Positions 8,105 through 17,450 are shown, counted from the first letter of the stretch. The stretch: DNA of 64,000 bases from Promethearchaeota archaeon (GCA_018238625.1 JABCSY010000002.1:1-64000); one strand, 5' to 3'. Made by a program: numbers and translations. The notes: generated from the sequence alone by a model not told the origin.

Positions 8105-11100
8105 ATGGAGAAGATTGGAGCAGTAATGGTTGTAGGCGCTGGAATTGGAGGTTCGCAAGCGGCATTAGACTTAGCAGATTCGGGATACAAAGTTTATTTG
8201 ATTGAATCCACGACGAGTATTGGTGGTGTAATGGCACAGTTGGATAAAACATTTCCTACGAACGATTGTGCGATGTGTATTGTAAGCCCTAAGTTAGTAG
8301 AAACTGGGCGACACCAGAACATAGATTTGAGTATTAATTGTGAAATTCAAGATGTTATAGGAGAAGCTGGAAATTTTACGATAAAAGTACTAAAAAAATC
8401 GTTATTTATTAACCCAGAAAAATGCACTGGCTGTGGAGTGTGCGGTCGCGAGTGTCCTGTTGAAGCGATTGACGTCTTCAACGAAGGTTTAGCGAAATAC
8501 GCAGCAACATCAGTTAAATATCCTCAAGCAGTACCTCTCGTATTTGCTATTGATAAGGATTATTGTATAGGTTGTGGAATATGTCAAGGAGTCTGCAAAG
8601 CAAAAGCCATAGAATACGATAGAAAAGACGAGGAAGTCGAAATTAACGTTGGTGCAGTAATATTAGCTCCTGGGTTTGACGAATACATTCCTCCAGAAGG
8701 TAACCTTTATGGGTATGGAAAGTATAAGAACGTAGTTACGAGCATAGAGTTTGAAAGGATTTTAAGTGCTAGCGGCCCTTACGCGGGGAGAGTTTTACGG
8801 CCCTCGGATGGGGATGTCCCCGAAAAGGTTGCATTCCTCCAATGTATAGGCTCTCGTGATTATACAGGTAAAGGAAAGCCCTATTGTTCGTCAGTATGTT
8901 GTATGTATACAGCAAAAGAAGCAGTAATTGCCCATGAACACATGCATCAAATACTGCCAACTATTTTTAGCATGGATGTAAGGGCATATGGTAAAGATTT
9001 TGATAAATACATTATTCGAGCACAAGAAGAATATAGCGTTCGCTATATTAGAAGCCGTGTATCTTCAGTAACCGAAGTACCAGAAACGAAAGATTTAAGA
9101 ATTAAATATGAAACTGAAGACGGTACGGTAGTAGAAGAAGATTATCACATGGTAGTACTTGCTGTTGGTTTAAATCCGCCTAACGACGCTAAATATCTTG
9201 CGGAGAAGTTTGGTATAGAATTAAATGAATATGATTTTGCTATGACAGATGTTTTTAACCCCGTACAAACATCAAAACTTGGAATATTTGCTTGTGGTGC
9301 TTTTTCTTCGCCAAAAGACATTCCGGATACAGTTACGCAAGCTAGCGCTGCTGCTGGTTGCGTTAATCAACTTTTATACGAAAAAAAAGGTACGCTAATA
9401 ACAGAAAAATCGCTTCCTCCGGAGATATTTGTAAGAGGTCAACCACCCAGAATTGGTGTGTTTATCTGTTACTGTGGAATTAACATAGGGGGGTTTTTAG
9501 ATGTACCAGAAGTTACCAAATATGCAAAAAGTCTTCCAAATGTAGTGTTAGCTGATAATAATTTATACACATGTTCTGCAGATACTCAAACATTAATAAA
9601 AGATGCAATAAAGGAATATCACCTTAACCGCGTTGTTGTTGCTTCTTGTACGCCAAGAACTCACGAACCTTTGTTTCAAGAAACAATTAGAGAAGCGGGT
9701 TTAAATAGATATTTATTTCAAATGGCAAATATCAGAGATCAATGTTCTTGGGTTCACATGAACGAGTGGGACAAAGCAACCGAAAAAGCAAAGGACCTCG
9801 TGAGGATGGCTGTAAATAAAGCAAGAAATATTGAGGCTATCGAAAGGATAAAATTACCTGTAACGCAAAAAACTTTAATAGTTGGCGGTGGAATTAGTGG
9901 AATGGTTGCTGCACTTAATTTTGCAACGCAAGGATATGAGACGTTTTTGGTTGAAAAACAAAAAGAATTAGGGGGATTTGCTCGACATATATATAACACG
10001 CTTGAAGGTGGCAACGTTCAAGAATTTATATCAGATTTAATTGAAAAAATCAATTCAAACAAATTAATCCGTGTTTTTACTCAAGCAGAAATTGAAATTA
10101 TTGATGGTTATATTGGAAATTTTAAAACTACAGTTATCCACGGTCCAAAAAAAGAGAAAGCAGAATTTGAACACGGGGTGGTGCTTGTAGCTACAGGAGC
10201 CAAAGAATATCAACCTAAAGAGTATTTATACGGTCAGAATAACAAAGTAATTCTACAATCAGAATTTGAAAAACTTTTAAACACTTCTAATAATATTAAC
10301 GATAAAAAATCGGTAGTTATGATCCAGTGTGTTGGTTCTAGAAATGACGAGCATCCCTATTGCAGCAAAATGTGTTGTGCTGAAGCTATAAAGAACGCTC
10401 TTTTAGCAAAACAGAAAAATCCAAACGTTGAAGTTGTAGTTTTATTTAGGGATATAAGAACATATGGGTTTAAAGAAAAGTATTATCGTGAGGCGCGAGA
10501 AAAAGGAGTAATATTCATTAGATACGAAGAAAATGATCCTCCAGAAATAATTTCAGAAGGCTCAGTGTTAAAAGTTAAATTAAAGACTGCGAAGATGGGA
10601 GAAATTACGATTGAATCCGATCTTTTAGTTTTAAGTGCGGGCATTATAGCAAAACGCGAGGATAACGAGGAGTTAGCAATGATGTTAAAAGTTCCTTTAA
10701 ACGACGATAATTTCTTTTTAGAAGCCCATGTTAAATTGCGTCCAGTAGATTTCGCTACAGAAGGCGTATTCGTGGCTGGATTAGCACATTGTCCAAAAAC
10801 AATTGAGGATTCTATTGTTCAAGCTAACGCAGCTGTTGCAAGGGCTTGTACAATTCTCTCTAAAGACGAGATCGAGGTTGAAGGAAAAATTGGAGAGGTT
10901 GACATGGCTCGTTGCACTGGATGTGGGATGTGTATTGATAATTGCGCCTATAATGCTATTGAATTAATCGACGATAGGCGATTCGGTAGAGTTGCATATA
11001 TAAATTCAGCACTCTGTAAAGGATGTGGGGCGTGTGCCGGTAATTGCAGGTGTGCGGCCATTGATATTCGCGGTTTTACAGGTGAACAAATATTTGCAAT

Positions 11101-11119
11101 GATAACTGGGAGGAATTAA
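8105..11119 (+). CDS. hdrA: Double HdrA fusion (QmoA-like plus QmoB-like modules in one chain)
   Basis: 1004 residues with two complete FAD modules. The first half repeats the 446-residue gene: VVGAGIGGSQAALDLADSG, FPTNDCAMCIVSPKL, CTGCGVCGRECP, CIGCGICQGVC, then CIGSR...YCSSVCC. From about residue 445 it repeats the 563-residue gene: GVFICYCGINIGG, SCTPRTHEPLF, IVGGGISGMVAALNF, and terminal ferredoxins CTGCGMCIDNC and CKGCGACAGNC. The length is close to the sum of the two upstream genes (446 + 563). It probably carries two FADs and at least six clusters, forming the electron-transfer core or a second arm of the complex. An MvhD gene follows 4 bp downstream, mirroring the unfused set. Confidence 0.9.
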   Translation: MEKIGAVMVVGAGIGGSQAALDLADSGYKVYLIESTTSIGGVMAQLDKTFPTNDCAMCIVSPKLVETGRHQNIDLSINCEIQDVIGEAGNFTIKVLKKSLFINPEKCTGCGVCGRECPVEAIDVFNEGLAKYAATSVKYPQAVPLVFAIDKDYCIGCGICQGVCKAKAIEYDRKDEEVEINVGAVILAPGFDEYIPPEGNLYGYGKYKNVVTSIEFERILSASGPYAGRVLRPSDGDVPEKVAFLQCIGSRDYTGKGKPYCSSVCCMYTAKEAVIAHEHMHQILPTIFSMDVRAYGKDFDKYIIRAQEEYSVRYIRSRVSSVTEVPETKDLRIKYETEDGTVVEEDYHMVVLAVGLNPPNDAKYLAEKFGIELNEYDFAMTDVFNPVQTSKLGIFACGAFSSPKDIPDTVTQASAAAGCVNQLLYEKKGTLITEKSLPPEIFVRGQPPRIGVFICYCGINIGGFLDVPEVTKYAKSLPNVVLADNNLYTCSADTQTLIKDAIKEYHLNRVVVASCTPRTHEPLFQETIREAGLNRYLFQMANIRDQCSWVHMNEWDKATEKAKDLVRMAVNKARNIEAIERIKLPVTQKTLIVGGGISGMVAALNFATQGYETFLVEKQKELGGFARHIYNTLEGGNVQEFISDLIEKINSNKLIRVFTQAEIEIIDGYIGNFKTTVIHGPKKEKAEFEHGVVLVATGAKEYQPKEYLYGQNNKVILQSEFEKLLNTSNNINDKKSVVMIQCVGSRNDEHPYCSKMCCAEAIKNALLAKQKNPNVEVVVLFRDIRTYGFKEKYYREAREKGVIFIRYEENDPPEIISEGSVLKVKLKTAKMGEITIESDLLVLSAGIIAKREDNEELAMMLKVPLNDDNFFLEAHVKLRPVDFATEGVFVAGLAHCPKTIEDSIVQANAAVARACTILSKDEIEVEGKIGEVDMARCTGCGMCIDNCAYNAIELIDDRRFGRVAYINSALCKGCGACAGNCRCAAIDIRGFTGEQIFAMITGRN

Positions 11120-11123
11120 TAAA

Positions 11124-11585
11124 ATGAACGAAATTACGAGTGAATCAGAACAATTGAAAAATAATAATGATGAATGGGAACCTAAGATATTAGCATTTTT
11201 ATGCAATTGGTGTTCTTATGCTGGAGCAGATCTAGCAGGAGTGAGTAGAATTCAATACCCTCCAAATATTAGAGTAGTTAGAGTTCCATGTTCAGGTAGA
11301 ATAAACCCTTATTTTATAGTAAAAGCATTATTAGATGGATGGGATGGAGTTCTGGTTTCTGGATGTCATCCTGGAGATTGTCATTATTTAACAGGAAATT
11401 TAGTAGCTAGAAGAAGGTTTGGAATTTTGAAGGATCTGTTGGAATTTTTCGGAATTGAACCAGATAGAGTTAATTTTATGTGGGCTTCCGCTGCTGAAGG
11501 CGAACGATTTGCTGTTTTGATAAGAAAGACCACCAAGTTGGTTAGAAAATTGGGACCAAATAAAAAATTTGAGAAAAAATGGTGA
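11124..11585 (+). CDS. mvhD: MvhD-like [2Fe-2S] electron-transfer protein
   Basis: 153 residues: a short charged head, then the MvhD domain with CNWCSYAGAD, CSGRINP and GCHPGDCHYLTGN. It is clearly homologous to the first 140 residues of the 7330-8100 protein but lacks the C-terminal extension, so the two MvhD copies probably have different partners. In Hdr-Flx systems this protein (FlxD) links the Flx NAD(P)H module to HdrA, and it is directly followed here by Flx-like genes. Start ATG with a GGAGGAAT purine stretch upstream. Confidence 0.88.
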   Translation: MNEITSESEQLKNNNDEWEPKILAFLCNWCSYAGADLAGVSRIQYPPNIRVVRVPCSGRINPYFIVKALLDGWDGVLVSGCHPGDCHYLTGNLVARRRFGILKDLLEFFGIEPDRVNFMWASAAEGERFAVLIRKTTKLVRKLGPNKKFEKKW

Positions 11586-11591
11586 TAAAAA

Positions 11592-12605
11592 GTGGGAGAT
11601 ATCGAATCAGAAAACCAAGACATCGGAAATAAGATTAAAGAATTAGCAAGGAATTTACTTAGAGAAAAGGAAGTTGATGTTATTATCGGCTATTCAAAGG
11701 GAACGGTGCCCTTAAGCTCTTCACCAGTTTTCATTACGAATGAAGAAGATGTGGATAAATTATTGTGGAATAATTTATGTTATGTAAATTTGGCTAATTA
11801 TTTAGCTCCTAGAATTCCTACGCTATACGACGATGAGGGTCAAAAACTGAAAGTTGGGATTGTCGCAAAAGGTTGCGTTGGAAGAGCGCTAATTCACTTA
11901 GCCGTCGAGAATCAAATTAATTTTGATAACATTAAAATGATAGGAATTTCCTGTAATGGAATAATAAACAGAAAAAGAATTGAGAAGGAAATTGGAGAAA
12001 GAGAAATATTAGAAACCTCTATTTTGGGTAATAATATTATCGTAAAGGGAAGAGATTTTGAAGAAACATTTCCTTTCGACGAATATATGAACGAATTATG
12101 TAAAGTGTGTAAAGTTAAAGCCCCTCCTAACGTGGATGGTTCATGCGTAGGAGAATGCTTAGAAAATCCTGTTATTGAAGATGATTTTAACGATATTTCT
12201 GATTTTGAATCTAAAACTTCTGAAGAAAAATGGGCATATATTAAAGATACTTTAAGCGCATGCACGAGATGTTATGCCTGCAGAGAAGTGTGTCCGATGT
12301 GTTATTGCAATCTGTGTTTCGTGGACCAAAATAAACCCATTTGGTTTGGAAAAACAACTGATTTTCCAGATATTTTTGCTTTTCATTTTAATCGAGCTAT
12401 GCACTTAGCGGGTAGATGTGTTGCTTGTGGCGCTTGTAGTAGCGTTTGCCCCATGGGTATAGATTTGAATTTAATAACGAGAAAATTAGAGAAAATTGTT
12501 AAAGGAAGATATAACTTTACTTCAGGTATAGATAAAGAAACGGTACCTCCAATGATGTCGTTTAGAATGGATGATAAAGAAGAATTTATGATGGAAGAGG
12601 ATTAA
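11592..12605 (+). CDS. FlxC-like iron-sulfur protein with FrhB-like N-terminal domain
   Basis: 337 residues from a GTG start, with GGTGAT placed 6 nt upstream. The N-terminal part (KVGIVAKGCVGRALIHLAVE, MIGISCNGII) resembles the F420-hydrogenase beta/FdhB family, and CKVCKVKAPP...CVGECLE adds four cysteines. The C-terminal half is a dicluster ferredoxin: CTRCYACREVCPMCYCNLC and CVACGACSSVCP. It would pass electrons between the neighbouring AsrA/FlxB-like and MvhD proteins. Assignment to FlxC rests on architecture and position, so it is less certain than the adjacent subunits. Confidence 0.7.
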   Translation: MGDIESENQDIGNKIKELARNLLREKEVDVIIGYSKGTVPLSSSPVFITNEEDVDKLLWNNLCYVNLANYLAPRIPTLYDDEGQKLKVGIVAKGCVGRALIHLAVENQINFDNIKMIGISCNGIINRKRIEKEIGEREILETSILGNNIIVKGRDFEETFPFDEYMNELCKVCKVKAPPNVDGSCVGECLENPVIEDDFNDISDFESKTSEEKWAYIKDTLSACTRCYACREVCPMCYCNLCFVDQNKPIWFGKTTDFPDIFAFHFNRAMHLAGRCVACGACSSVCPMGIDLNLITRKLEKIVKGRYNFTSGIDKETVPPMMSFRMDDKEEFMMEED

Positions 12606-12621
12606 TATAGGTGGTGAGAAA

Positions 12622-13683
12622 ATGGAAGAAATGATTTTAATGAAAGACCAGGTCGCAAAGTTATATAAAGAATTATCAGGAGAATATAATTTCTTTGCTC
12701 CCGTCAAAGAAAAAGGTTATATTGCTTATAGAAAAATTACAAACCCAGAAGAAATTGAACTAAATTATTTCAATTCTAAAATACCTCCAAAAGAAATTTT
12801 GTTTCCACAAATGGAAGTTCTTTTTGAATTTGAAACAGATGGTAAAAATGTTACAGAAATTAAAGATAGAAAAGACTTAGACGAAAAAAACATTCTTTTT
12901 GGCATAAGACCGTGCGACGCTCATAGTTTTGATCTGTTAGAAAAATTCTTTGCTTTTGGAGATTTCCAAGATGAGATATTTTTAAAAAAAAGAAAAAATA
13001 GCTTAATAATAGGAATTGGTTGTAATTCTCCAAAAAGCACGTGTTTTTGTACGTCGATTGAAGGACATCCCTTCCAAAAAGATGATATGGATATCTTTTT
13101 AGTAGATTTAGGCGAAAAATATTTAGTAGAAGGTATAACTGATAAAGGAATTAAATTAATCCAAAAATTATCGTGGCTTTCAAAAGCTTCTAAAGCGGAT
13201 GTAAAAAATGCACAAGAATTAGCAAAGAAGGCAGAAGATTTAATAACCACAAAATTAGATCTAACTAACACGAGTAAGATTTTAGAAAGTAATTTTGGCA
13301 ACGAAATTTGGAAAGAAGTTAGCGAAAATTGTTTAGGGTGTGGATCATGTACGTTTTTATGCCCTACATGTACTTGTTTTGATGTTATCGATGAGAATGA
13401 TCAATACAAGAATCGTGGCAGACGAATAAGAATCTGGGATACTTGCCAATTCTGCCTTTATACACTTCATACGAGCGGTCACAATCCCCGCAATAGTAAT
13501 ATTGAGAGATGTCGAAATCGTATATTACACAAATTTAGTTATTACCCCTTGAATTACGATATAATTGGATGTGTGGGGTGTGGACGATGCATCCAAGTAT
13601 GCCCAGTTAATAACGACCTCAGAACAATAATTAATAAAATAAATAATATAAAACCAAAAGAGGAGGAGAATGTGAGTGCCTAA
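12622..13683 (+). CDS. Sulfhydrogenase beta / AsrA / FlxB-like iron-sulfur subunit
   Basis: 353 residues. The N-terminal region contains FGIRPCDAHSF and GIGCNSPKSTCFCTS, diagnostic of the sulfhydrogenase beta (HydB), AsrA and FlxB family. Two [4Fe-4S] motifs follow: CLGCGSCTFLCPTCTCF and CVGCGRCIQVCP. In these complexes the subunit carries electrons between the FAD/NAD(P)H subunit and the catalytic core. Its end overlaps the next gene (FAD/NAD subunit) by 8 bp, typical of translational coupling in such pairs. A GGTGGTGAG ribosome-binding site precedes the ATG. Confidence 0.85.
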   Translation: MEEMILMKDQVAKLYKELSGEYNFFAPVKEKGYIAYRKITNPEEIELNYFNSKIPPKEILFPQMEVLFEFETDGKNVTEIKDRKDLDEKNILFGIRPCDAHSFDLLEKFFAFGDFQDEIFLKKRKNSLIIGIGCNSPKSTCFCTSIEGHPFQKDDMDIFLVDLGEKYLVEGITDKGIKLIQKLSWLSKASKADVKNAQELAKKAEDLITTKLDLTNTSKILESNFGNEIWKEVSENCLGCGSCTFLCPTCTCFDVIDENDQYKNRGRRIRIWDTCQFCLYTLHTSGHNPRNSNIERCRNRILHKFSYYPLNYDIIGCVGCGRCIQVCPVNNDLRTIINKINNIKPKEEENVSA

Positions 13684-14515
13684 TCTTTATATTCCAACGT
13701 TAACCACTGTAAAAAATATTGTTTCTGAAAACAAAGTAAATGACATTAAAACTCTTGAATTAGAATTTAAGAAAGAAGAAGATTATAATAAATTCAACTA
13801 TATTCCTGGACAATTCGCTGAAATAAGCTTAATTGGAAAGGGTGAATCACCTATAGGAATTGCCTCATCTCCTACTGAAGAAGGCTCGATTAAATTTACA
13901 ATAAAAAAGATGGGAACTGTAACATCGGAATTTCACAACTGCAATATTGGAGATGTTGTAGGTGTAAGAGGTCCTTTTGGAAACGGATGGCCTATTGAAG
14001 AAATGAAGGGTAAGGATATTGTGGTTATTGGTGGGGGGTTCGCGTTTTCGACTTTAAGGTCCCTCGTTATTTACTTGTTAGACGAGAAGCACAGAAAGGA
14101 TTACAAGAAGATCACAGTGATTTATGGAAATCGCGACTCCAGCGAAGTTTTGTACCGCAATGTTTTAGAAGAATGGAAAAAACACGACGATATCGAAGTG
14201 GTTTTAACAATTGATCGCGAAGAGGAAGGGTGGAAAGAAAAAGTAGGTTTCGTAGCCGCAATTGTAAAAGAAGTAGCCCCTTCTTCGGATAACGCTATAG
14301 CTGTAGTGTGTGGCCCCCCAATCATGATTAAAACGACGATAGCCGTTCTAGAAGAATTAAAATTTAATGACGAACAGATACTAAATTCCTTAGAAATGAG
14401 GATGAAGTGTGGAATTGGAAAATGTGGGAGATGCAATATTGGCAATAAATTCGTCTGTATCGATGGTCCCGTTTTTTCTTTGGCAGAGCTTAAAAAATTG
14501 CCATCCGAATATTAA
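13676..14515 (+). CDS. Sulfhydrogenase gamma / AsrB / FlxA-like FAD- and NAD(P)-binding subunit
   Basis: 279 residues from a GTG. The FAD-binding barrel shows PGQFAEISL and SPIGIASSP, the NAD(P) domain shows VVIGGGFAFSTLRS and VVCGPPIMIKT, and the C-terminal [2Fe-2S] motif is CGIGKCGRC followed by a distal Cys (KFVC). This is the PyrK/HydG/AsrB/FlxA fold, which exchanges electrons between NAD(P)H and the iron-sulfur chain. It gives the operon a pyridine-nucleotide entry point. It is followed by a 54-bp A-rich gap before the FrhB gene. Confidence 0.88.
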   Translation: MPNLYIPTLTTVKNIVSENKVNDIKTLELEFKKEEDYNKFNYIPGQFAEISLIGKGESPIGIASSPTEEGSIKFTIKKMGTVTSEFHNCNIGDVVGVRGPFGNGWPIEEMKGKDIVVIGGGFAFSTLRSLVIYLLDEKHRKDYKKITVIYGNRDSSEVLYRNVLEEWKKHDDIEVVLTIDREEEGWKEKVGFVAAIVKEVAPSSDNAIAVVCGPPIMIKTTIAVLEELKFNDEQILNSLEMRMKCGIGKCGRCNIGNKFVCIDGPVFSLAELKKLPSEY

Positions 14516-14569
14516 AAAATTAAAAAAATTTCAAATAAAAAGAAAAATAAAAAAAAGGTAGGTTAAAAA

Positions 14570-15682
14570 ATGGTTGACGAAGTTTTACCAAAATCTTTTG
14601 ATGATTTAATAAAAGACGTTCACGAACTTGGAATCTGTGGAGAATGTGGAGGATGCGTGAGTTTTTGCTCAGCACACGAGATAAAAGCAATCGAGATGTC
14701 TGAATCCGGACCTCCTATATATTATAATAAAGATAATTGCTTAAAATGTGGTATTTGTTATTTAATTTGTCCTCAAACCCATGTATTGGATAATGAGTTA
14801 AATGATAGATTCAATTACAAAGTATCAATAGGTAATTGGGCTAAAATAACTTCAAGTCAAGCTAATTCGGAAGAAATTCTAAAGAACGCAACCGATGGAG
14901 GTGCGGTCACTGCCATTCTTAGTTATTTATTAGATCGTAATTTAATAAATGGGGCAATCGTTTCTAAAAAGGAAGGACCGTTTAACCGAGTACCCTTCTT
15001 TGCGACAACTAAAGAAGAATTAATAGAAGCAGCAGGATCTCATTTTGATTTATCTCAAGGAGTTGTTGGTTTAGAAAACTATAATACATTCATTCCTACA
15101 ATCGCTAAATTAAAAAAAGTCGTTAGCGCGGATATGATGAGCATTGCAGTCGTTGGTACCCCTTGCCAAATTATGTCTATTAGGAAAATGCAAGAATTGA
15201 GTATTTTACCGGCACACATAATAAAATATACTATAGGGCTATTTTGTAATTTTAATTTTTCTTTTAGCATTAAGGGTCGAGAAGAATTGGAAAAAAAATT
15301 TCACTTCTTGTTTAGCGAAGTTGAAAAAATGAATATCAAAGAAAATCTTATATTAACGCTTCAAAATCAGAAAACTATCCACATAGATTTTAACGAATTG
15401 GGAGGAATTACTAGAGCAGCTTGTTTAGCTTGCCGAGACTTTTCCAATGTTTACGCAGACATATCATTTGGGGGTTTGGGCTCGCAAGATGGATTCACTA
15501 CGACTGTGATAAGAACTAAAATTGGCGAAGAAATTTACAACAATGCTTTAAAAGAAGGTTATATTAAAGAGCCAAACGAATTCAACACATCCGTCAAAAA
15601 GTCAGAAATGTTAGCTAAAGTAATAGGTTTTGGCAAAAGGAAATACGAGAGATATGCAAAGGCTTTAAAAGAGCGACAGTAA
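14570..15682 (+). CDS. frhB: FrhB/FdhB-family F420-dehydrogenase beta subunit
   Basis: 370 residues. Two N-terminal ferredoxin motifs (CGECGGCVSFC and CLKCGICYLICP) are followed by the FrhB N domain (TDGGAVTAILSYLL) and C domain (VVGTPCQIMSIRKM, CLACRDFSNVYADISFGGLG). FrhB-type proteins bind FAD and pass hydride to coenzyme F420; relatives act on ferredoxin, glutamate synthase or Hdr. GGTAGG precedes the ATG. As last gene of the operon it offers an F420 entry or exit point beside the NAD(P)H point of the FlxA-like protein. Whether this organism makes F420 cannot be told from the window. Confidence 0.85.
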   Translation: MVDEVLPKSFDDLIKDVHELGICGECGGCVSFCSAHEIKAIEMSESGPPIYYNKDNCLKCGICYLICPQTHVLDNELNDRFNYKVSIGNWAKITSSQANSEEILKNATDGGAVTAILSYLLDRNLINGAIVSKKEGPFNRVPFFATTKEELIEAAGSHFDLSQGVVGLENYNTFIPTIAKLKKVVSADMMSIAVVGTPCQIMSIRKMQELSILPAHIIKYTIGLFCNFNFSFSIKGREELEKKFHFLFSEVEKMNIKENLILTLQNQKTIHIDFNELGGITRAACLACRDFSNVYADISFGGLGSQDGFTTTVIRTKIGEEIYNNALKEGYIKEPNEFNTSVKKSEMLAKVIGFGKRKYERYAKALKERQ

Positions 15683-15703
15683 TTTATATGAATTAAGTTC
15701 AAA

Positions 15704-15715
15704 TTTTTACTTTTT
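15704..15715 (+). terminator. T-rich tract after the Hdr/Flx operon
   Basis: TTTTTACTTTTT lies 20 bp after the FrhB stop, between two convergent genes. Archaeal RNA polymerase commonly stops at such T runs. Low certainty because the region is AT-rich throughout. Confidence 0.35.
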
Positions 15716-15752
15716 ATTATATTCTTCTATCGCGTAAGTTTCAACATATTAC

Positions 15753-16727
15753 TTAAATATCGAAGATGTTTCCCGAATTGTATATCGTATCATCTAAATC
15801 GAGAATTATTTGACCCCCTGAAGCGATTTCTATGGCATAATTAAGTCCTTCCAATACTCTTTTCATCATAAATTCGTAAGCTTGAAATAAATCTTCAAGT
15901 TGAGCTCGATTATTCCCTAAATAACAATTTGAAATCGCCGGTATTAGTACTGGTATAAAATCTTGGCTTAACATAATTTCTTCAGCATCGATCATAGTCT
16001 CTTTACCAACGGTAAAAGGGCTAAGAACATCCATTTGTGCGAACATGACTTTGCATACGAATAGAGAAGCCTTAATTTCTCTCATAATAAATTTAATTCG
16101 ATTCTTGTCATCTAAAAACTTTTTAAAAGTTATCGCGTAAATAATATCCTCGTTAGTTACAATGTCCTTAATATCTATTAATTTACTAACTCTTTCTGAA
16201 ACTCTTTTTGTTGAAAGCATTAATCTAAGATTCATTTTATTCTTATGAGTGTAGTCCTTATAGAAAGAAGCCATAAACGCGTGAGCTCCTAAACCCTCTT
16301 GTCCATCTGGTATATTTAATTTAAATTTATTTTCTTTAAATTCCTTCATAAAATGATTTATGATCAAAAACTTTAGCTTCAATCTATGCAGCGCTAGATA
16401 GAGACACATACGCGTTTTAGTGTAAGCCGCTACATTTCCCATTCTAAATCGATCTTGATGGTCCCTTGCATACATTACGATCGGTTTGAGTTTATGCACA
16501 ACTACATCTATAAAATATTCAATAATCCTCTCAAGAGGTTTGCATTCTAAAATTCGAAAAGCTTCTATAATTTTTTGGCTTGATGGTTGACTTTTGGGAA
16601 CCTCTTTGATCAGATCGTAGTTATAATATTCTAAAAACAAAGATGTTAGTGCTTCCATCTCTAATACCGTTCGACAAGGTATAAAAACCTTGTTAAGATC
16701 GTTTAAAATAACGCTACTTTCAGGCAT
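15753..16727 (-). CDS. Uncharacterised 324-residue alpha-helical protein
   Basis: I do not recognise a family. The sequence is mainly amphipathic helix with no signal peptide and no clear membrane segment. Notable segments are AYTKTRMCLYLALHRLKLKF in the middle and a C-terminal GGQIILDLDDTIYNSG; the latter looks like a beta strand followed by an acidic loop but lacks the rest of a HAD fold. Codon use and length suggest a real gene. It is convergent with the Hdr operon and shares no operon with its neighbours. It may be an Asgard-specific protein. Confidence 0.6.
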   Translation of the reverse strand: MPESSVILNDLNKVFIPCRTVLEMEALTSLFLEYYNYDLIKEVPKSQPSSQKIIEAFRILECKPLERIIEYFIDVVVHKLKPIVMYARDHQDRFRMGNVAAYTKTRMCLYLALHRLKLKFLIINHFMKEFKENKFKLNIPDGQEGLGAHAFMASFYKDYTHKNKMNLRLMLSTKRVSERVSKLIDIKDIVTNEDIIYAITFKKFLDDKNRIKFIMREIKASLFVCKVMFAQMDVLSPFTVGKETMIDAEEIMLSQDFIPVLIPAISNCYLGNNRAQLEDLFQAYEFMMKRVLEGLNYAIEIASGGQIILDLDDTIYNSGNIFDI

Positions 16728-16973
16728 ATTACTTGGATTTCTATAATTATTTCTGGTGTTACCTATATTATATTAATTATTAAACAAATTATTTTAATTT
16801 TTTTTACTTTATTGGAATTTTTTGAATATTTTTATTAAAAAATGTGGATATGTTTAATCTTATAAAACCCTTTTCAAATGCTTAAGAATAATGAAATTAT
16901 TGGTATTTCTCGTAATGAAGATAAAATTATTTTAGAGAATCTAGATGATATTAAAGAAAAATTTATTTTTAAG

Positions 16974-17450
16974 TTATTTCTTTTTAATAAAATAGAAATG
17001 ATCGCAACAATCACAGCCTTCCATTAAAGTCTTAGTTCTTCTAAACCCAATATTTGAATTGAATCCTTCCACAATACTATAATCGGATAAACAATAGAAA
17101 TGATACCCCCAATCAGTTGCTTTAAATTCCTTTGCAGTATCTACTAAAGGACAATACGATACTTTTATCTGGGTTCCTTTTTCTAACTTTTCAACGGTGA
17201 ATTTAAAACCAGCAGATTTGCACATTTGTTCCCAAAGGATATCAACTAATTTATTAATATCATTATCCCCTTCTGAATTTGCGATGTCTTGCCATTGCGC
17301 TAATGTGTCTTTTTTGACAAGAGAATCAACTTCGTCAACCACTCTTGAACCAAATTCTATTTTTAAAGTATTCAAAAATTTTACTTTTTCTTTAAAATCA
17401 CATTTTTTAATACTTTCAATTTTACTTCTTAAATCGTCATTATCTTCCAT
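16974..17450 (-). CDS. ATC hydrolase-family protein (L-2-amino-thiazoline-4-carboxylate hydrolase-like)
   Basis: 158 residues. The C-terminal half has the pattern of the ATC_hydrolase Pfam family: YCPLVDTAKEF, GYHFYCLSDYSIVEGFN, then FRRTKTLMEGCDCCDHFYF. In Pseudomonas the named enzyme opens a thiazoline ring to S-carbamoyl-cysteine, but most archaeal members are untested and the conserved Cys and His residues suggest metal or haem binding. The N-terminal 70 residues are helical (KVKFLNTLKIEFGSRVVDEV). It stands as a single gene between the orphan protein and actin. The specific substrate is not supported by context. Confidence 0.65.
   Translation of the reverse strand: MEDNDDLRSKIESIKKCDFKEKVKFLNTLKIEFGSRVVDEVDSLVKKDTLAQWQDIANSEGDNDINKLVDILWEQMCKSAGFKFTVEKLEKGTQIKVSYCPLVDTAKEFKATDWGYHFYCLSDYSIVEGFNSNIGFRRTKTLMEGCDCCDHFYFIKKK

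Noticed and set aside
16878-17027. 49-codon plus-strand ORF (MLKNNEIIGISRNED...) overlapping the end of the ATC-hydrolase-like gene
   Set aside because: Its last third is antisense to the real gene, the TATA-like sequence is only about 12 bp from the ATG, and no family pattern is seen.
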